Origin: Rhodocyclaceae bacterium
Lineage (GTDB): Bacteria; Pseudomonadota; Gammaproteobacteria; Burkholderiales; Rhodocyclaceae
DNA: 55,098 nucleotides
Assembly: GCA_030681195.1 (NCBI GenBank)
Contig: JAUXXJ010000021.1
Span: 1-55,098 of the forward strand
Direction: 5' to 3'
Shown: in pieces, positions 19,607 through 29,342 of the stretch
Layout of the letters: the number at the start of each line of letters is the position of its first letter
Position numbering within the stretch: position 1 is the first letter of the stretch
The notes under the pieces: generated by a model
What the model saw: only the letters and a program-made list of their open reading frames with translations
Told to the model about the DNA's origin: nothing
The model's database searches: none
Translations under genes and position numbers: made by a program

Positions 19607-20029
19607 ATGAGCGAAGCAGTCGGTGGACATGAAGGCGTGAGCATCCCGGGTCGGGAATGCGTGTTGCGGGTGATGCCTTTGCCGGCAGACGTAAATGCGG
19701 CCGGTGACATTTTCGGCGGGTGGGTAATGGCGAAAGTCGATATCGCCGGTGCGATTCCCGCCATGCGCCGCGCGCGCGGGCGTGTGGCCACCGTGGCTGT
19801 CAATGCCTTTCGGTTTTCAATGCCGATTGCCGTGGGGGATGTGGTCAGTTTTTACGCCCGGATCATTAAAGTGGGGCGCACGTCAATCACCGTGGATGTC
19901 GAGGTGTATGCCGAGCGCGACCCGACGCATCCCATGGTGGTCAAGGTGACGGAAGCGACCTTAACCTACGTTTGCCTGAATCCAGACGGCAGCAAGCGTG
20001 AAGTGCCGCCGCTCGTGCCGCTTGAATAA
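19607..20029 (+). CDS. Acyl-CoA thioesterase, YciA-like hotdog protein
   Basis: A 140-residue single-hotdog thioesterase. PADVNAAGDIFGGWVMAKVD carries the N..GDIFGGW active-site motif of the YciA/BACH family, which hydrolyses a broad range of acyl-CoAs. NAFRFSMPIAVGDVVSFYA is the second conserved strand. ATG 19607 is preferred over 19595 because TATGAT at 19594-19599 resembles a -10 box, so the message may be almost leaderless. Confidence 0.88.
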   Translation: MSEAVGGHEGVSIPGRECVLRVMPLPADVNAAGDIFGGWVMAKVDIAGAIPAMRRARGRVATVAVNAFRFSMPIAVGDVVSFYARIIKVGRTSITVDVEVYAERDPTHPMVVKVTEATLTYVCLNPDGSKREVPPLVPLE

Positions 20030-20044
20030 ATCTACCGTAAGCGC

Positions 20045-20251
20045 CTAGAGGGCAACCTGAGGCTGCAACGACGGGGCCGCTTGCCGTCCTGCCAGCGCCG
20101 ACTTTTCCTGCGCTGCGGTCTGGGCTTCCATCTGTTCGAAAGCATCGACCTCGGGCTGCAGGATGGTGCGCGTCACACGTGCGCGCTCCGGTGTAATGCC
20201 GAAGGCCTGGGGTTGCAACACATCAATGAGGGTCAGCCGCCGATGGTTCAT
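20045..20251 (-). CDS. Small protein of unknown function, 68 residues
   Basis: No family was recognised. The frame begins MNHRRLTLIDVLQPQAFGIT and is preceded by AAGGA with a 7-base spacing, which supports real translation. The middle is acidic and helical (EVDAFEQMEAQTAAQEK), followed by KSALAGRQ, which is encoded by a copy of the dispersed 24-base repeat. It is convergent with the thioesterase. A perfect TATAAT lies upstream on this strand (20427-20432), but without a clear -35 box. Confidence 0.55.
   Translation of the reverse strand: MNHRRLTLIDVLQPQAFGITPERARVTRTILQPEVDAFEQMEAQTAAQEKSALAGRQAAPSLQPQVAL
20083..20106 (-). repeat. Dispersed 24-base repeat, copy 2 (in the 68-residue gene)
   Basis: On the plus strand: GCCGTC, CT, GCCAGCGCCGACTTTT, identical to the otsB copy. 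In the minus-strand frame it encodes KSALAGRQ. Confidence 0.9.
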
Positions 20252-20715
20252 GAAAAAATCCTTAAAAATCAGTCAAAACAGAAGCGATAATGCGATGAGA
20301 CCACGTAACTTACCAAAATGTTCCCGAAGATTATTTTCCGATGTGTAACGAGATATGAGGGCGCGATCATGGGGATCAAGCTCTCATCTTCGTGACCGGC
20401 TTCGTGACCAGTAGACCCAAGCGTGGATTATAACTTTTGCAACGTATTCCATCGGTCTTTTTTGGTGAGCGGTTTGGCCTATAAGCGGCCTGCAAGAGAC
20501 CTGCAGTGGCATTGATCGCCCCGATTTACAGGGTTTGATGTGAGAAACATGGCTGAAACCGTGTCCTCCTCGGCTTTTTGGCCCATTTCAGCTGACGATA
20601 TCATCGCGAAACGACCATGAATGCGTATACATGCCTCTTGCCCCCGACCTCCATGCCGCCCACGCTGGTACGCGCGCTGACGCGACCGGCCGCTGCGCGT
20701 TGATGGGTCGCGGCG
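20252..20715. other. 464-base stretch without a supported gene
   Basis: No convincing coding frame is seen. The left end holds the ribosome-binding site of the minus-strand small gene and a perfect minus-strand TATAAT box (plus 20427-20432). TTCGTGACC occurs twice 12 bases apart (20389-20397 and 20401-20409). The promoter of the DUF2802 gene presumably lies at the right end, but I cannot place it. Confidence 0.6.
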
Positions 20716-21489
20716 ATGATGGATTGGCTCTCCCTCAGCTGGCGCGACAGCATCCTGATCCTGGTCGCGGTGGCGGCTATTTATCTGGTGTTCATGCTGC
20801 TGCGCTTGATTCAGGTGGGGCGGCAACGTCAGGCTGCCCAGCCGGCGCGCCATGCACCGGAAGCGCCGGAGCGCTTCGAAACCGTTTCGCCCTTGCGTCA
20901 GCGACTGGAGCCGGAAGCCGAGGTGGCGCCAGCGCCTGCGCCACCACCACCACCAGCCGCTTCACGCAGTGCGCTTGCGGCGTATGCCGAGGCGATGGAA
21001 GATACCTCCCTCGTCGAGCCCTTTGCCGTCCGGCCAGCGCCGACTTTCGAGTGGGACGATGTCAAGGAACTGTTTGGCGACGAACCAGCGTTGCCCGAAC
21101 CCCCACACCAACCGGGCGCACAGAGTGCACCTCGCAGCAGCGGGTTCGGCGAGCCTTTGGCCGCACACCTGGCACGCACGGGAGTGACAGAAGTGGAAGA
21201 GGAAATTCAACGCATGCGCGACGAGATGGAGCGCATGCGCCGCGAAATGGACGACTTGCGCACCATGCGGCGCGTGTCGCCCCAATATGCCGAGGCGATG
21301 GAACTGGCTCAGCGTGGTCTGACCGCGCAGGACGTGGCGGATCAACTGGGTATTTCGCTGGGCGAGGCAGAGCTGGTACATGCCTTGAGCCGCAGCCGGC
21401 AAAATTTAGAGGAGGGAGAGACAGATGGTGCTGAGGGAAACGCCGCTGATGACGGATTCCACGGACTCCGCCACCGTAACGCCGGCTGA
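20716..21489 (+). CDS. DUF2802-type membrane-anchored protein
   Basis: A 257-residue protein with one N-terminal membrane segment (about residues 10-30, SILILVAVAAIYLVFMLLRL). A long Pro/Ala-rich linker, a coiled coil near 155-185 (VEEEIQRMRDEMERMRREMD) and a C-terminal helix-turn-helix-like motif (LTAQDVADQLGISLGEAELV) follow. This architecture matches proteins found near flagellar genes in betaproteobacteria; I name DUF2802 from memory. Either ATG 20716 or 20719 could be the start. It contains a copy of the 24-base repeat. Confidence 0.7.
   Translation: MMDWLSLSWRDSILILVAVAAIYLVFMLLRLIQVGRQRQAAQPARHAPEAPERFETVSPLRQRLEPEAEVAPAPAPPPPPAASRSALAAYAEAMEDTSLVEPFAVRPAPTFEWDDVKELFGDEPALPEPPHQPGAQSAPRSSGFGEPLAAHLARTGVTEVEEEIQRMRDEMERMRREMDDLRTMRRVSPQYAEAMELAQRGLTAQDVADQLGISLGEAELVHALSRSRQNLEEGETDGAEGNAADDGFHGLRHRNAG
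21025..21048 (+). repeat. Dispersed 24-base repeat, copy 3 (in the DUF2802 gene, antisense to the others)
   Basis: The plus strand reads GCCGTC, CG, GCCAGCGCCGACTTTC, one mismatch at the last base. Here the gene reads the opposite strand of the repeat and encodes AVRPAPTF. It is the only copy oriented against its host gene. Confidence 0.85.
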
Positions 21490-22279
21490 GGACGATGATG
21501 CGCTGAGAAAGCGCCTGCTGTCGCGCATTGCCGTGGCCGGAGTGGCGATTGTCGGCCTCCTCGGGGGTCTGGCCGTGTTCGACTCCTTGAACCGTCCGCA
21601 AGCCCCGGCGATGCCACCGATGGCGGCGGTCCCCGCGGCAACCACGGAGCCCTCGCAGGAAGAAAAGAAAGCGACGGATGAGGAGGCCCCGGTCGTTGCG
21701 GAGAAGGCGGAAGAAGAAAAACCCGTCGAGCAGGCCGAGGCAGGCACACCGGCTCAGACAGCCGCTGCTGACCCGGTTCCCGAAAAGAGTGAGACGCCGC
21801 TCGGCCCGCCTGTGGCAGAAAAACCACTACAGCCGGCCAAGCCCGTGACACCGCCGGCGACCGCCCGGCAAGCAACGACCAGGCCCTCGCAAGCGGCAAC
21901 CACACCGGCCCGACCGGACCCGCAGCAGGAAATTGTCCGCACCGTGCCGGAAGGGACATCTTCACCGTATTCGCCGCAATCGCGTAGCCAGGCAGCGTCC
22001 CGAACGCAGCAGCAGCAAGCGATTAACCGCCATGCACCGGCTTCGCGTCCGCTCTCCCAGGCGGCTGAAACAGCCCGACGTTTTCTGGTGCAAGTCGGCG
22101 TGTTCAGCAACCATACGAATGCCGAAGAGTTGATGCAGAAACTGCATGAAGCCGGCATTCCGGCCCAAATCGAATCGCGCGTTCAGGTGGGCCCCTTCGC
22201 CTCGCGCATGGAAGCCGATGCCGCCCGCGCGAAGCTGAAAGCGATGGGACTCGACGAAGGCCTGCTAGTCAGGAGATAA
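21425..22279 (+). CDS. SPOR-domain membrane protein
   Basis: A 284-residue protein with a cytoplasmic N-terminus, one membrane segment near residues 34-54 (IAVAGVAIVGLLGGLAVF) and a long Pro/Ala/Glu/Gln-rich periplasmic linker. A C-terminal SPOR domain (about 213-283, RFLVQVGVFSNHTNAEELMQ to VGPFASRMEADAARAKL) follows. SPOR domains bind denuded septal peptidoglycan. The start is set by GGAGGGAG 6 bases upstream and overlaps the previous gene by 65 bases. fliW follows after 4 bases. Confidence 0.85.
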   Translation: MVLRETPLMTDSTDSATVTPAEDDDALRKRLLSRIAVAGVAIVGLLGGLAVFDSLNRPQAPAMPPMAAVPAATTEPSQEEKKATDEEAPVVAEKAEEEKPVEQAEAGTPAQTAAADPVPEKSETPLGPPVAEKPLQPAKPVTPPATARQATTRPSQAATTPARPDPQQEIVRTVPEGTSSPYSPQSRSQAASRTQQQQAINRHAPASRPLSQAAETARRFLVQVGVFSNHTNAEELMQKLHEAGIPAQIESRVQVGPFASRMEADAARAKLKAMGLDEGLLVRR

Positions 22280-22283
22280 TGCG

Positions 22284-22733
22284 ATGAACATGAATATCGA
22301 CTCGCCCCACTCCGGATCGATCGAAGTTGCCCCTGACCGCATCATCGAGTTTCCTAACGGTCTTGCCGGCTTCGAACAGTTCCGCCGCTACACCCTCTTT
22401 CATCCCGAAACCGAGGGGGACGCGCCGCCGCGCTTCTTCATCCTGCAAGCGCTGGATGATCCGTCCGTTGCTTTCAACATCGCCGATCCGGCCCTGTTCG
22501 GCTTCAATTACGAAATCAACCTGCCCGACGACGAATCGGCCGCGCTGGATCTGAGTGATCCGGCCGAGGCCGCTGTGGTGGTGATCTTGGTAAAGGATGG
22601 CGATTCCGTGCGGGCCAATCTCAAGGCGCCGCTGATCCTGAATGTGCGCGCACGGCGCGGCATCCAGCATGTGTTTGCCGGGCTGGATTATCAGGTGGCC
22701 CTGAAACCGGTTGAACCCGTCGAAACCGCATGA
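22284..22733 (+). CDS. fliW: Flagellar assembly factor FliW
   Basis: FliW binds flagellin and, when released, inhibits the translational repressor CsrA allosterically. The 149-residue product has [39 protein letters not shown] and [18 protein letters not shown], all typical of the family. No flagellin or csrA gene is in the window. It overlaps ridA by 4 bases. Confidence 0.88.
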   Translation: MNMNIDSPHSGSIEVAPDRIIEFPNGLAGFEQFRRYTLFHPETEGDAPPRFFILQALDDPSVAFNIADPALFGFNYEINLPDDESAALDLSDPAEAAVVVILVKDGDSVRANLKAPLILNVRARRGIQHVFAGLDYQVALKPVEPVETA

Positions 22734-23110
22734 CCCGTCAGATCATCAGCACACCGGATGCGCCGGCCGCCATCGGCACCTATTCGCAGGCTGTGCGTAC
22801 GGGCGACACTATTTACCTCTCCGGTCAGATCGGTCTTGATCCCGCCACCATGCAGATGGTCGAGGGCATCGATGCGCAGATCGTCCGCGTGTTTGAAAAC
22901 CTCAAGGCCGTCGCCACCGCTGCCGGCACCACGCTGGATGCGGCGGTCAAGCTCAACATCTATCTGACCGATCTCGCCCACTTCGCCAAGGTTAACGAGA
23001 CGATGGCGCGCTACTTCGATCAGCCCTACCCGGCGCGTGCGGCGGTAGGCGTCAAGGAGCTGCCACGCGGCGCCCTGGTCGAGGCGGATGCCGTTCTGGT
23101 GATTGGCTGA
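22730..23110 (+). CDS. ridA: RidA family enamine/imine deaminase
   Basis: RidA hydrolyses reactive enamines and imines made by PLP enzymes. The 126-residue product has [20 protein letters not shown] near the N-terminus and the active-site arginine in [18 protein letters not shown]. It overlaps fliW by 4 bases and recG by 8 bases. Confidence 0.93.
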   Translation: MTRQIISTPDAPAAIGTYSQAVRTGDTIYLSGQIGLDPATMQMVEGIDAQIVRVFENLKAVATAAGTTLDAAVKLNIYLTDLAHFAKVNETMARYFDQPYPARAAVGVKELPRGALVEADAVLVIG

Positions 23111-25136
23111 CCCAACGAAGATCCCCGGCGCAACGCCCCTTGTTGCCGCCAAGCTGAAAACCCTCGGGCTGCATTCGCAGACCGATCTGGTCTTGCATCT
23201 GCCCTTGCGTTTCGAGGACGAAACGCAAATCACCCCGATTGACGCAGCAATCCCCGGCACCTCTGCGCAATTTGATGTCACGGTGTTATCCACCGAAATT
23301 GCCTATCGACCGCGTCGGCAACTGGTCTGTCGCGCCGAAGATGATTCTGGACAACTCGTCCTGCGCTTTCTTAATTTCTACCCGAGTCAGCAGAAAGTCT
23401 TGCAGCCTGGTGTTCGGTTACGCGTCTTCGGCGAAGTGCGCGGTGGATTCTGGGGCAGCGAGATCATCCATCCGCGCTTCAAAATGCTGCACGGTGAGGA
23501 ATCGCTCCCGACGGCGCTGACACCGGTCTATCCGACCACGGCTGGGCTCGGACAAGCCACCCTGCGCAAGCTCATCACGCGGGCGCTGGATGAAGTCGAT
23601 CTGGCCGATACACTTCCGGATGAACTGGTATCACGACTGCAGCTCAATGAATTCAGCGCGAGCGTGCGCTCACTGCATGCCCCCCCTTCCGGCTTGTCGG
23701 CCGAGATGCTGACCGCGTGGCAGCGCCCGTTCTGGCTACGCGTAGCTTTCGACGAACTGCTGGCCCAGCAGATCTCGCTACGTCAGGCCTATGCCGCGCG
23801 CCGGGCAAGAGGGGCGCCCGTCCTTGCCGGCGAGGGCGAGCTGATCCGCCGTTTGCTGGCGCAACTGTCTTTCAAACTAACGGCCGCCCAGCAACGCGTG
23901 TGGCAGGAAATCGAGCAGGATCTGCGGCAGCCTTACCCGATGCAGCGCCTGCTGCAAGGCGATGTCGGCAGCGGAAAAACCATCGTTGCGGCGCTGGCGA
24001 TGTTGCGCGCCGTCGAAGCGGGCTATCAGGCGGCGCTGATGGCGCCGACCGAAATTCTGGCCGAGCAACATTACCGCAAGCTGGCGGCCTGGCTTCAGCC
24101 ACTCGGACTTGAGGTGGCGTGGCTATCGGGTAGCCAGAAGAAAAAGGCCAAACAGACCGCTATCGAAAAAGTCGGCGCTGGCGAGACGGCACTGATTGTC
24201 GGTACGCACGCATTGATTGAAGACGGGGTCGAGTTTGCGAAGCTGGGGCTGGCCATTGTTGACGAGCAGCATCGCTTCGGCGTGCGTCAGCGGCTGGCGC
24301 TCAAGCAGAAAGGCTTTCAGTCGCATCAACTCGCCATGTCGGCGACCCCCATCCCGCGCACACTGGCGATGAGCGTCTATGCCGACCTCGATGTCTCGGT
24401 GATCGACGAACTGCCGCCGGGGCGCACGCCGGTGGTGACCAAGCTGGTGAGTGCTGCGCGGCGCGACGAGGTGGTGGGGCGGGTGCGTGATCTGTGCGCA
24501 GCGGGTCGGCAGGTGTATTGGGTCTGCCCGCTGATCGAGGAATCCGAAGCCCTGCAACTCAAAACCGCCGAGGAAACCTATGCCCATCTCACGGCAGAGT
24601 TGCCGGAGCTGAAGGTGGGCCTCGTCCATGGTCGGCTCAAGACGGATGAAAAAGCGGCGGTGATGGCGGCGTTCGTGAACAACGAAATCCAGCTGCTGGT
24701 GGCGACGACGGTGATCGAAGTTGGCGTCGATGTGCCGAACGCCAGCCTGATGGTGATCGAGCATGCGGAGCGCTTCGGCCTGGCCCAGCTGCATCAGCTG
24801 CGCGGGCGGGTCGGCCGTGGCGCGGCTGAATCTGCCTGCCTGCTGCTCTATGAAAACCCGCTGTCTGAAACGGCTCGGGCGCGGCTCAAGATCATCTACG
24901 AGAACAGCGACGGTTTTGAAATTGCTCGTCAGGACCTGCATCTGCGTGGTCCGGGCGAGTTCGTCGGGGCGCGCCAGAGTGGCTTGCCGCTGCTGCGTTT
25001 TGCCGATCTGGAAGACACCGCGCTGGTCGAGGCGGCGCGACAGGCCGCCGAGGACATGCTGACGCAATGGCCTGACCATGCGGAGCGCCATCGCACGCGC
25101 TGGCTGGGCGGGCGTGAGGAATTGCTCAAAGCGTAA
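23103..25136 (+). CDS. recG: ATP-dependent DNA helicase RecG
   Basis: RecG remodels stalled replication forks and branch-migrates junctions. The 677-residue product starts on TTG (23103) inside the ridA end. The wedge/OB domain occupies about residues 60-150. Helicase motifs are GDVGSGKT (Walker A), [11 protein letters not shown] (motif II), SATPIPRT (III), [15 protein letters not shown] (V) and QLRGRVGRG (VI). Residues encoded at 24167-24190 are KVGAGETA, from a copy of the dispersed repeat, just before [10 protein letters not shown]. Confidence 0.96.
   Translation: MADPTKIPGATPLVAAKLKTLGLHSQTDLVLHLPLRFEDETQITPIDAAIPGTSAQFDVTVLSTEIAYRPRRQLVCRAEDDSGQLVLRFLNFYPSQQKVLQPGVRLRVFGEVRGGFWGSEIIHPRFKMLHGEESLPTALTPVYPTTAGLGQATLRKLITRALDEVDLADTLPDELVSRLQLNEFSASVRSLHAPPSGLSAEMLTAWQRPFWLRVAFDELLAQQISLRQAYAARRARGAPVLAGEGELIRRLLAQLSFKLTAAQQRVWQEIEQDLRQPYPMQRLLQGDVGSGKTIVAALAMLRAVEAGYQAALMAPTEILAEQHYRKLAAWLQPLGLEVAWLSGSQKKKAKQTAIEKVGAGETALIVGTHALIEDGVEFAKLGLAIVDEQHRFGVRQRLALKQKGFQSHQLAMSATPIPRTLAMSVYADLDVSVIDELPPGRTPVVTKLVSAARRDEVVGRVRDLCAAGRQVYWVCPLIEESEALQLKTAEETYAHLTAELPELKVGLVHGRLKTDEKAAVMAAFVNNEIQLLVATTVIEVGVDVPNASLMVIEHAERFGLAQLHQLRGRVGRGAAESACLLLYENPLSETARARLKIIYENSDGFEIARQDLHLRGPGEFVGARQSGLPLLRFADLEDTALVEAARQAAEDMLTQWPDHAERHRTRWLGGREELLKA
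24167..24190 (+). repeat. Dispersed 24-base repeat, copy 4 (in recG)
   Basis: The plus strand reads AAAAGTCGGCGCTGGC, GA, GACGGC, the exact complement of copies 1 and 5. It is read as KVGAGETA in RecG. Confidence 0.9.
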
Positions 25137-25145
25137 AATCCTTCC

Positions 25146-26036
25146 ATGACAACGCTGGCCCTCATCAAGGAACGCCTCGACCTCTACGAGCGGTTGATGC
25201 GCCTCGACAAACCAATCGGTATCCTGCTGCTGCTCTGGCCGACGCTGTGGGCCGTGTGGATCGCCAGCAATGGTCGGCCGGTGTGGTTCGTAGTGTGGGT
25301 CTTTGTGCTCGGCACGGTGTTGATGCGCTCGGCCGGTTGTGTGATCAACGACTATGCCGACCGCGACTTTGATCCGCATGTCGAGCGTACCAAATCACGC
25401 CCGCTGGCCGCTGGCAAGGTCACGACGCGCGAAGCCTTTGCGCTGTTCGCCGTCTTGGTGATTTGCGCGTTTTTGCTGATCCTGCCCCTGATGACGACCT
25501 TGCTGTTTTGGCTGGGCATCGTGGCAGTATTTCTGGCGGTGAGCTACCCGTTTACCAAGCGTTTTTTTGCCGTGCCGCAGGCTTATCTCGGCGTTGCGTT
25601 TGGGTTTGGCATTCCGATGGCGTTTGCCGTGATGCTCGGCCAAGTGCCCGCTGTTGCCTGGTGGCTGCTGGCGGCGAATGTCTGCTGGGCAGTTGCCTAC
25701 GATACCGAATATGCGCTGGTGGATATTGAGGATGATCGCAGAATCGGCATCAAGACTTCGGCGCTCACCTTTGGCCGTTTCGATATTCTGATCATCATGC
25801 TGTGCTATGGGCTGACGCTGGCGCTATTGGCTTATGTCGGCTATCAACTCGCATTTGGCCTGGCCTATATGGCAGGGCTGTGCGTTGCAGCCGGCATTGC
25901 GGGTTACCACTACACTTTGATTCGTGGCCGCGAGCGCATGCGTTGCTTCAAGGCTTTCCTTCACAACAACTGGTTCGGTGCCGCGGTGTTCGCCAGCATC
26001 GTCGCCGACTACTGGCTGCATCATCCCAAATTATGA
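25146..26036 (+). CDS. ubiA: 4-hydroxybenzoate polyprenyltransferase
   Basis: UbiA attaches the polyprenyl tail to 4-hydroxybenzoate in ubiquinone synthesis, in the inner membrane. The 296-residue product has the aspartate-rich motif [20 protein letters not shown] and a second motif [20 protein letters not shown], with about eight hydrophobic segments. It overlaps ubiD by 4 bases, so the first two tail-stage ubiquinone steps are coupled. Confidence 0.95.
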   Translation: MTTLALIKERLDLYERLMRLDKPIGILLLLWPTLWAVWIASNGRPVWFVVWVFVLGTVLMRSAGCVINDYADRDFDPHVERTKSRPLAAGKVTTREAFALFAVLVICAFLLILPLMTTLLFWLGIVAVFLAVSYPFTKRFFAVPQAYLGVAFGFGIPMAFAVMLGQVPAVAWWLLAANVCWAVAYDTEYALVDIEDDRRIGIKTSALTFGRFDILIIMLCYGLTLALLAYVGYQLAFGLAYMAGLCVAAGIAGYHYTLIRGRERMRCFKAFLHNNWFGAAVFASIVADYWLHHPKL

Positions 26037-27505
26037 ATGCTGCGCAAGACCTTCGTGAATTCATCAGCCACCTCGAAGCCAAGGGCGAACTGAAGCGTAT
26101 CGCGGTTCCTGTTGATCCTCGACTGGAGATGACCGAAATCGCTGATCGTGTGTTGCGCGCTGGCGGTCCGGCGCTGCTGTTTGAAAAGCCCACAAGTGGC
26201 GAAATGCCGGTGCTGGCCAATCTGTTTGGTACGCCGCAACGTGTTGCCATGGGGATGGGCGCAGATGCCGATTGGCAGACCTCATTGCGCGAGGTCGGTA
26301 AATTGCTCGCCTATCTGAAAGAGCCCGAGCCTCCCAAGGGCTTCAAGGATGCCTGGGACAAGCTGCCGGTGTTGAAGCAGGTGCTACACATGGCACCAAA
26401 GGTGGTGTCGTCGGCACTCTGTCAGGAGATCGTATGGGAGGGCAAAGACGTTGATCTTTCCCGCCTGCCGATCATGACCTGCTGGCCCGGCGACGCGGCG
26501 CCACTGATCACCTGGGGACTGACGGTAACGCGCGGCCCGAACAAGTCGCGGCAAAATCTTGGCATCTACCGCCAGCAAGTGATTGGCCCCAACAAGGTGA
26601 TCATGCGCTGGTTGGCGCATCGCGGCGGGGCGCTGGATTATCGCGACCATTGCGAGAAGAATCCCGGCCAGCCCTTCCCGGTGGCGGTTGTCCTCGGTTG
26701 CGATCCGGCGACGATTCTCGGTGCCGTGACGCCGGTGCCGGACAATCTTTCCGAATACCAGTTCGCCGGCCTGCTGCGCGGTGGTAAGACCGAACTGACG
26801 AAGTGCATCGGTTCCGATTTGCAGGTGCCGGCGCGTGCCGAAATTGTGCTGGAGGGCGTGATCCACCCAGGCGAAGTGGCCACGGAAGGCCCCTATGGCG
26901 ACCATACCGGCTACTACAACGAGCAGGCTGAGTTCCCGGTGTTCACCATTGAGCGCATCACCATGCGGCGCGACCCGATCTACCATTCCACCTATACCGG
27001 CAAGCCACCCGACGAGCCGGCGATGCTCGGCGTGGCGCTCAATGAAGTCTTCGTGCCACTGCTGCAAAAGCAGTTCCCCGAGATTGCTGATTTCTATCTG
27101 CCGCCGGAAGGTTGCTCCTACCGTCTTGCCGTGGTGAGCTTGAAGAAACAGTACCCCGGACACGCCAAGCGCGTGATGTTCGGCATCTGGAGCTTTCTGC
27201 GCCAGTTCATGTACACCAAGTTCATCATCGTGGTGGACGACGATATCAACGTGCGCGACTGGAAGGAAGTGATCTGGGCCATGACGACGCGCGTCGATGC
27301 GGTGCGGGACACCTTGATTGCAGAAAATACGCCGATTGACTACCTTGACTTTGCTTCGCCGGTGGCTAGTCTCGGCAGCAAGATGGGCATTGATGCCACC
27401 AACAAGTGGCCGGGTGAGACGAATCGCGAATGGGGCCGGCCGATTGTGATGGATGACGCGGTAAAGCGACGCGTGGATGAACTCTGGATTAACTTGGGAC
27501 TATGA
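26033..27505 (+). CDS. ubiD: 4-hydroxy-3-polyprenylbenzoate decarboxylase
   Basis: UbiD decarboxylates the prenylated benzoate using prenylated FMN. ATG 26033 overlaps the ubiA stop (ATGA) and gives 490 residues beginning [20 protein letters not shown]. Longer open frame upstream is inside ubiA and is rejected. The segments [19 protein letters not shown] and [14 protein letters not shown] are characteristic of the cofactor site. No ubiX gene is in the window. Confidence 0.95.
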   Translation: MNAAQDLREFISHLEAKGELKRIAVPVDPRLEMTEIADRVLRAGGPALLFEKPTSGEMPVLANLFGTPQRVAMGMGADADWQTSLREVGKLLAYLKEPEPPKGFKDAWDKLPVLKQVLHMAPKVVSSALCQEIVWEGKDVDLSRLPIMTCWPGDAAPLITWGLTVTRGPNKSRQNLGIYRQQVIGPNKVIMRWLAHRGGALDYRDHCEKNPGQPFPVAVVLGCDPATILGAVTPVPDNLSEYQFAGLLRGGKTELTKCIGSDLQVPARAEIVLEGVIHPGEVATEGPYGDHTGYYNEQAEFPVFTIERITMRRDPIYHSTYTGKPPDEPAMLGVALNEVFVPLLQKQFPEIADFYLPPEGCSYRLAVVSLKKQYPGHAKRVMFGIWSFLRQFMYTKFIIVVDDDINVRDWKEVIWAMTTRVDAVRDTLIAENTPIDYLDFASPVASLGSKMGIDATNKWPGETNREWGRPIVMDDAVKRRVDELWINLGL

Positions 27506-27930
27506 CCATGGCCGACTTTGAACCCGATGGCACCCCGGTAAGTGTGCCGACCAACCTCGATGGCCCGCGTGCATGGGCGCACATCATGTACGGCTTGCAC
27601 GCGCTCTCGGCCCTGTCGGGGATCATGACTTCGGCGACGATCATCGGTGCCTTTGTCTTCGGCTGGCCATCAATCATTGCCGTGATCATCAACTATGTGA
27701 CGCGCAACAATGTGCGTGGCACCTGGCTGGATTCGCATTGGCGCTGGCAGCTGCGCAGTTTCTGGTTTGCGGCCCTGTGGCTGCTGATTGCCGGTCTGCT
27801 CGCCGCTACGTTTATTGGCATTCCCGCAGCCATCATGGTGATCGTCATCACTGGCCTCTGGGTGCTCTACCGCGTGATTCGCGGCTGGATGGGCCTGATC
27901 AATCGCGCGGTGATGCCGGTGCCCGACTGA
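27502..27930 (+). CDS. Small DUF4870-like membrane protein
   Basis: A 142-residue protein with about three hydrophobic segments (residues 30-65, 85-110 and 110-130). [20 protein letters not shown] and the following [20 protein letters not shown] resemble DUF4870-type membrane proteins of unknown function. ATG 27502 overlaps the ubiD stop; ATG 27508 is an alternative. It is convergent with dacB. Confidence 0.65.
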   Translation: MTMADFEPDGTPVSVPTNLDGPRAWAHIMYGLHALSALSGIMTSATIIGAFVFGWPSIIAVIINYVTRNNVRGTWLDSHWRWQLRSFWFAALWLLIAGLLAATFIGIPAAIMVIVITGLWVLYRVIRGWMGLINRAVMPVPD

Positions 27931-27950
27931 GACACCCTGGACATCCCACA

Positions 27951-29342
27951 CTACCGGACGCCTGACTCTCCGCGCCAGAGGGTGTCGAGCAGCGCATCAA
28001 AGGCGGGTTGTGCCTGCGCCGCGTTCGGATGATTGACCATGAACACCACGAGGTGGCGCCGTCCGGTTTTGTCGAGCAGATAGCCGGCGATGCCGCGTAC
28101 GCCTTCGAGCGAACCGGTCTTGAGATGCGCCTGACCGGCGATGCCGTTGCCGTTGTATTTCTTCTTGGTCGTGCCGTCGATGGCGGCGATTGGCAGGGAT
28201 GCGACCAGTTCCGGCATGATGGCGCTACGCCAGGCAAGGTCGAGGAGTTTTGCCAGACTGGCTGCGGCGATGCGGTTGCGGCGCGACAGCCCCGAACCGT
28301 TGTCGAGAATCAGTTCGGGGAAGTTCAGGCCTTTCTGTATCAGCCAGTTGCGAATAACCAGCTCTGCTTGTGCCGTCTCGCCAGCGCCGACTTTTAGATA
28401 CAACTGCTGGGCCATCACGTTGTTGGAGAACTTGTTGATGTCGCGCACGATTTCGCCAAGAGCGGGCGATTCGCTGCTGGCCAGCAGTGTGGCATTGGGT
28501 GGTGTGGTGGTTTCACGCACACTGCCGGAAAACTCGCCGCCGAGTTCGCGCCAGAGTCGCGTAAAGACGCCATGCAGCAGCAGTGCATTCGGCAGGCCGG
28601 CGAGGTGCCAGCGCTTTTCGCCACAGCCACGCGGAAAGTCACCCGAGAGCGTCAGTTGACGGGTGGTGAGTTGGGCGTTGAGCGCTTCGCGCCATTCGCC
28701 GCAGCCCCTGCCTTCGGTCAACCGCAGGCGATTGACGACGGCGAAGTCCGCTGGCAAGGGTTCGGCGAAGAGCCGCACGGCGTTGCGTTCCGGCACCAGG
28801 GTGAGATGCAGCGTGGCGAAGTTGAACAGCAGGGCGTCGGCGCCGACGTTGTAAGGGCGCAGCGGCTTGGCATCAAAGGCTGCTGGGTCGTGCTCGGGCA
28901 GGGCAAAGGCGCTGCGGTCGAGCAGCAGATCGCCATGGATTTTTCCCACCCCGCGCCCGCGTAGTTCGCGCAGCAGCAACCAGAGCCGGTCGTAGGTGAA
29001 TTTCGGATCACCGTTGCCGCGCAGGATCAGGTCGCCGGGGAGGATGCCGTTTTCCGGGACTGCGGTACTCAACACCTCGGTGCGCCAGGTGTAGGCCGGG
29101 CCAAGGGTGTCGAGGGCCACCAGCGTGGTCAGCAGCTTCATCAGCGAGGCCGGATTCATGGCGACCTGGGCCTGATGCTGCAGGGCGGGTTTGCCGTTAT
29201 CCAGCGCTTGCGCGACCACCGCGACGGCCTGTGCGGGAATGCCGGCGGATTGCAGGGCCGTCAGAACGCTGGGTGGCAGTTTGTCCTGCGCGTGGGCAGG
29301 CAAACAAAGCAGGGCGAGCAGAATGAGGAGCAGGTGTTTCAT
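27951..29342 (-). CDS. dacB: D-alanyl-D-alanine carboxypeptidase/endopeptidase (PBP4 family)
   Basis: A 463-residue periplasmic class C penicillin-binding protein of peptidase family S13. Residues 1-18 are a signal peptide ending AHA. The catalytic SLMK (Ser66, Lys69), SNN in INKFSNNVMAQQ and KTGS in HLKTGSLEGVRG are all present. KVGAGETA directly after QQLYL is encoded by a dispersed repeat copy. Its start overlaps the stop of the upstream gene (TGATG). Confidence 0.92.
   Translation of the reverse strand: MKHLLLILLALLCLPAHAQDKLPPSVLTALQSAGIPAQAVAVVAQALDNGKPALQHQAQVAMNPASLMKLLTTLVALDTLGPAYTWRTEVLSTAVPENGILPGDLILRGNGDPKFTYDRLWLLLRELRGRGVGKIHGDLLLDRSAFALPEHDPAAFDAKPLRPYNVGADALLFNFATLHLTLVPERNAVRLFAEPLPADFAVVNRLRLTEGRGCGEWREALNAQLTTRQLTLSGDFPRGCGEKRWHLAGLPNALLLHGVFTRLWRELGGEFSGSVRETTTPPNATLLASSESPALGEIVRDINKFSNNVMAQQLYLKVGAGETAQAELVIRNWLIQKGLNFPELILDNGSGLSRRNRIAAASLAKLLDLAWRSAIMPELVASLPIAAIDGTTKKKYNGNGIAGQAHLKTGSLEGVRGIAGYLLDKTGRRHLVVFMVNHPNAAQAQPAFDALLDTLWRGESGVR
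28373..28396 (-). repeat. Dispersed 24-base repeat, copy 5 (in dacB)
   Basis: The plus strand reads GCCGTC, TC, GCCAGCGCCGACTTTT, identical to copies 1 and 4. The gene reads it as KVGAGETA, the same peptide as in RecG. Confidence 0.9.

Noticed and set aside
20616..20703. Short plus-strand frame starting MNAYTCLL before the DUF2802 gene
   Set aside because: 28 codons, no ribosome-binding site and no coding-like pattern.
24123..25379. Open frame on the minus strand opposite the end of recG and start of ubiA
   Set aside because: It crosses two well-supported genes and has no protein-like features.
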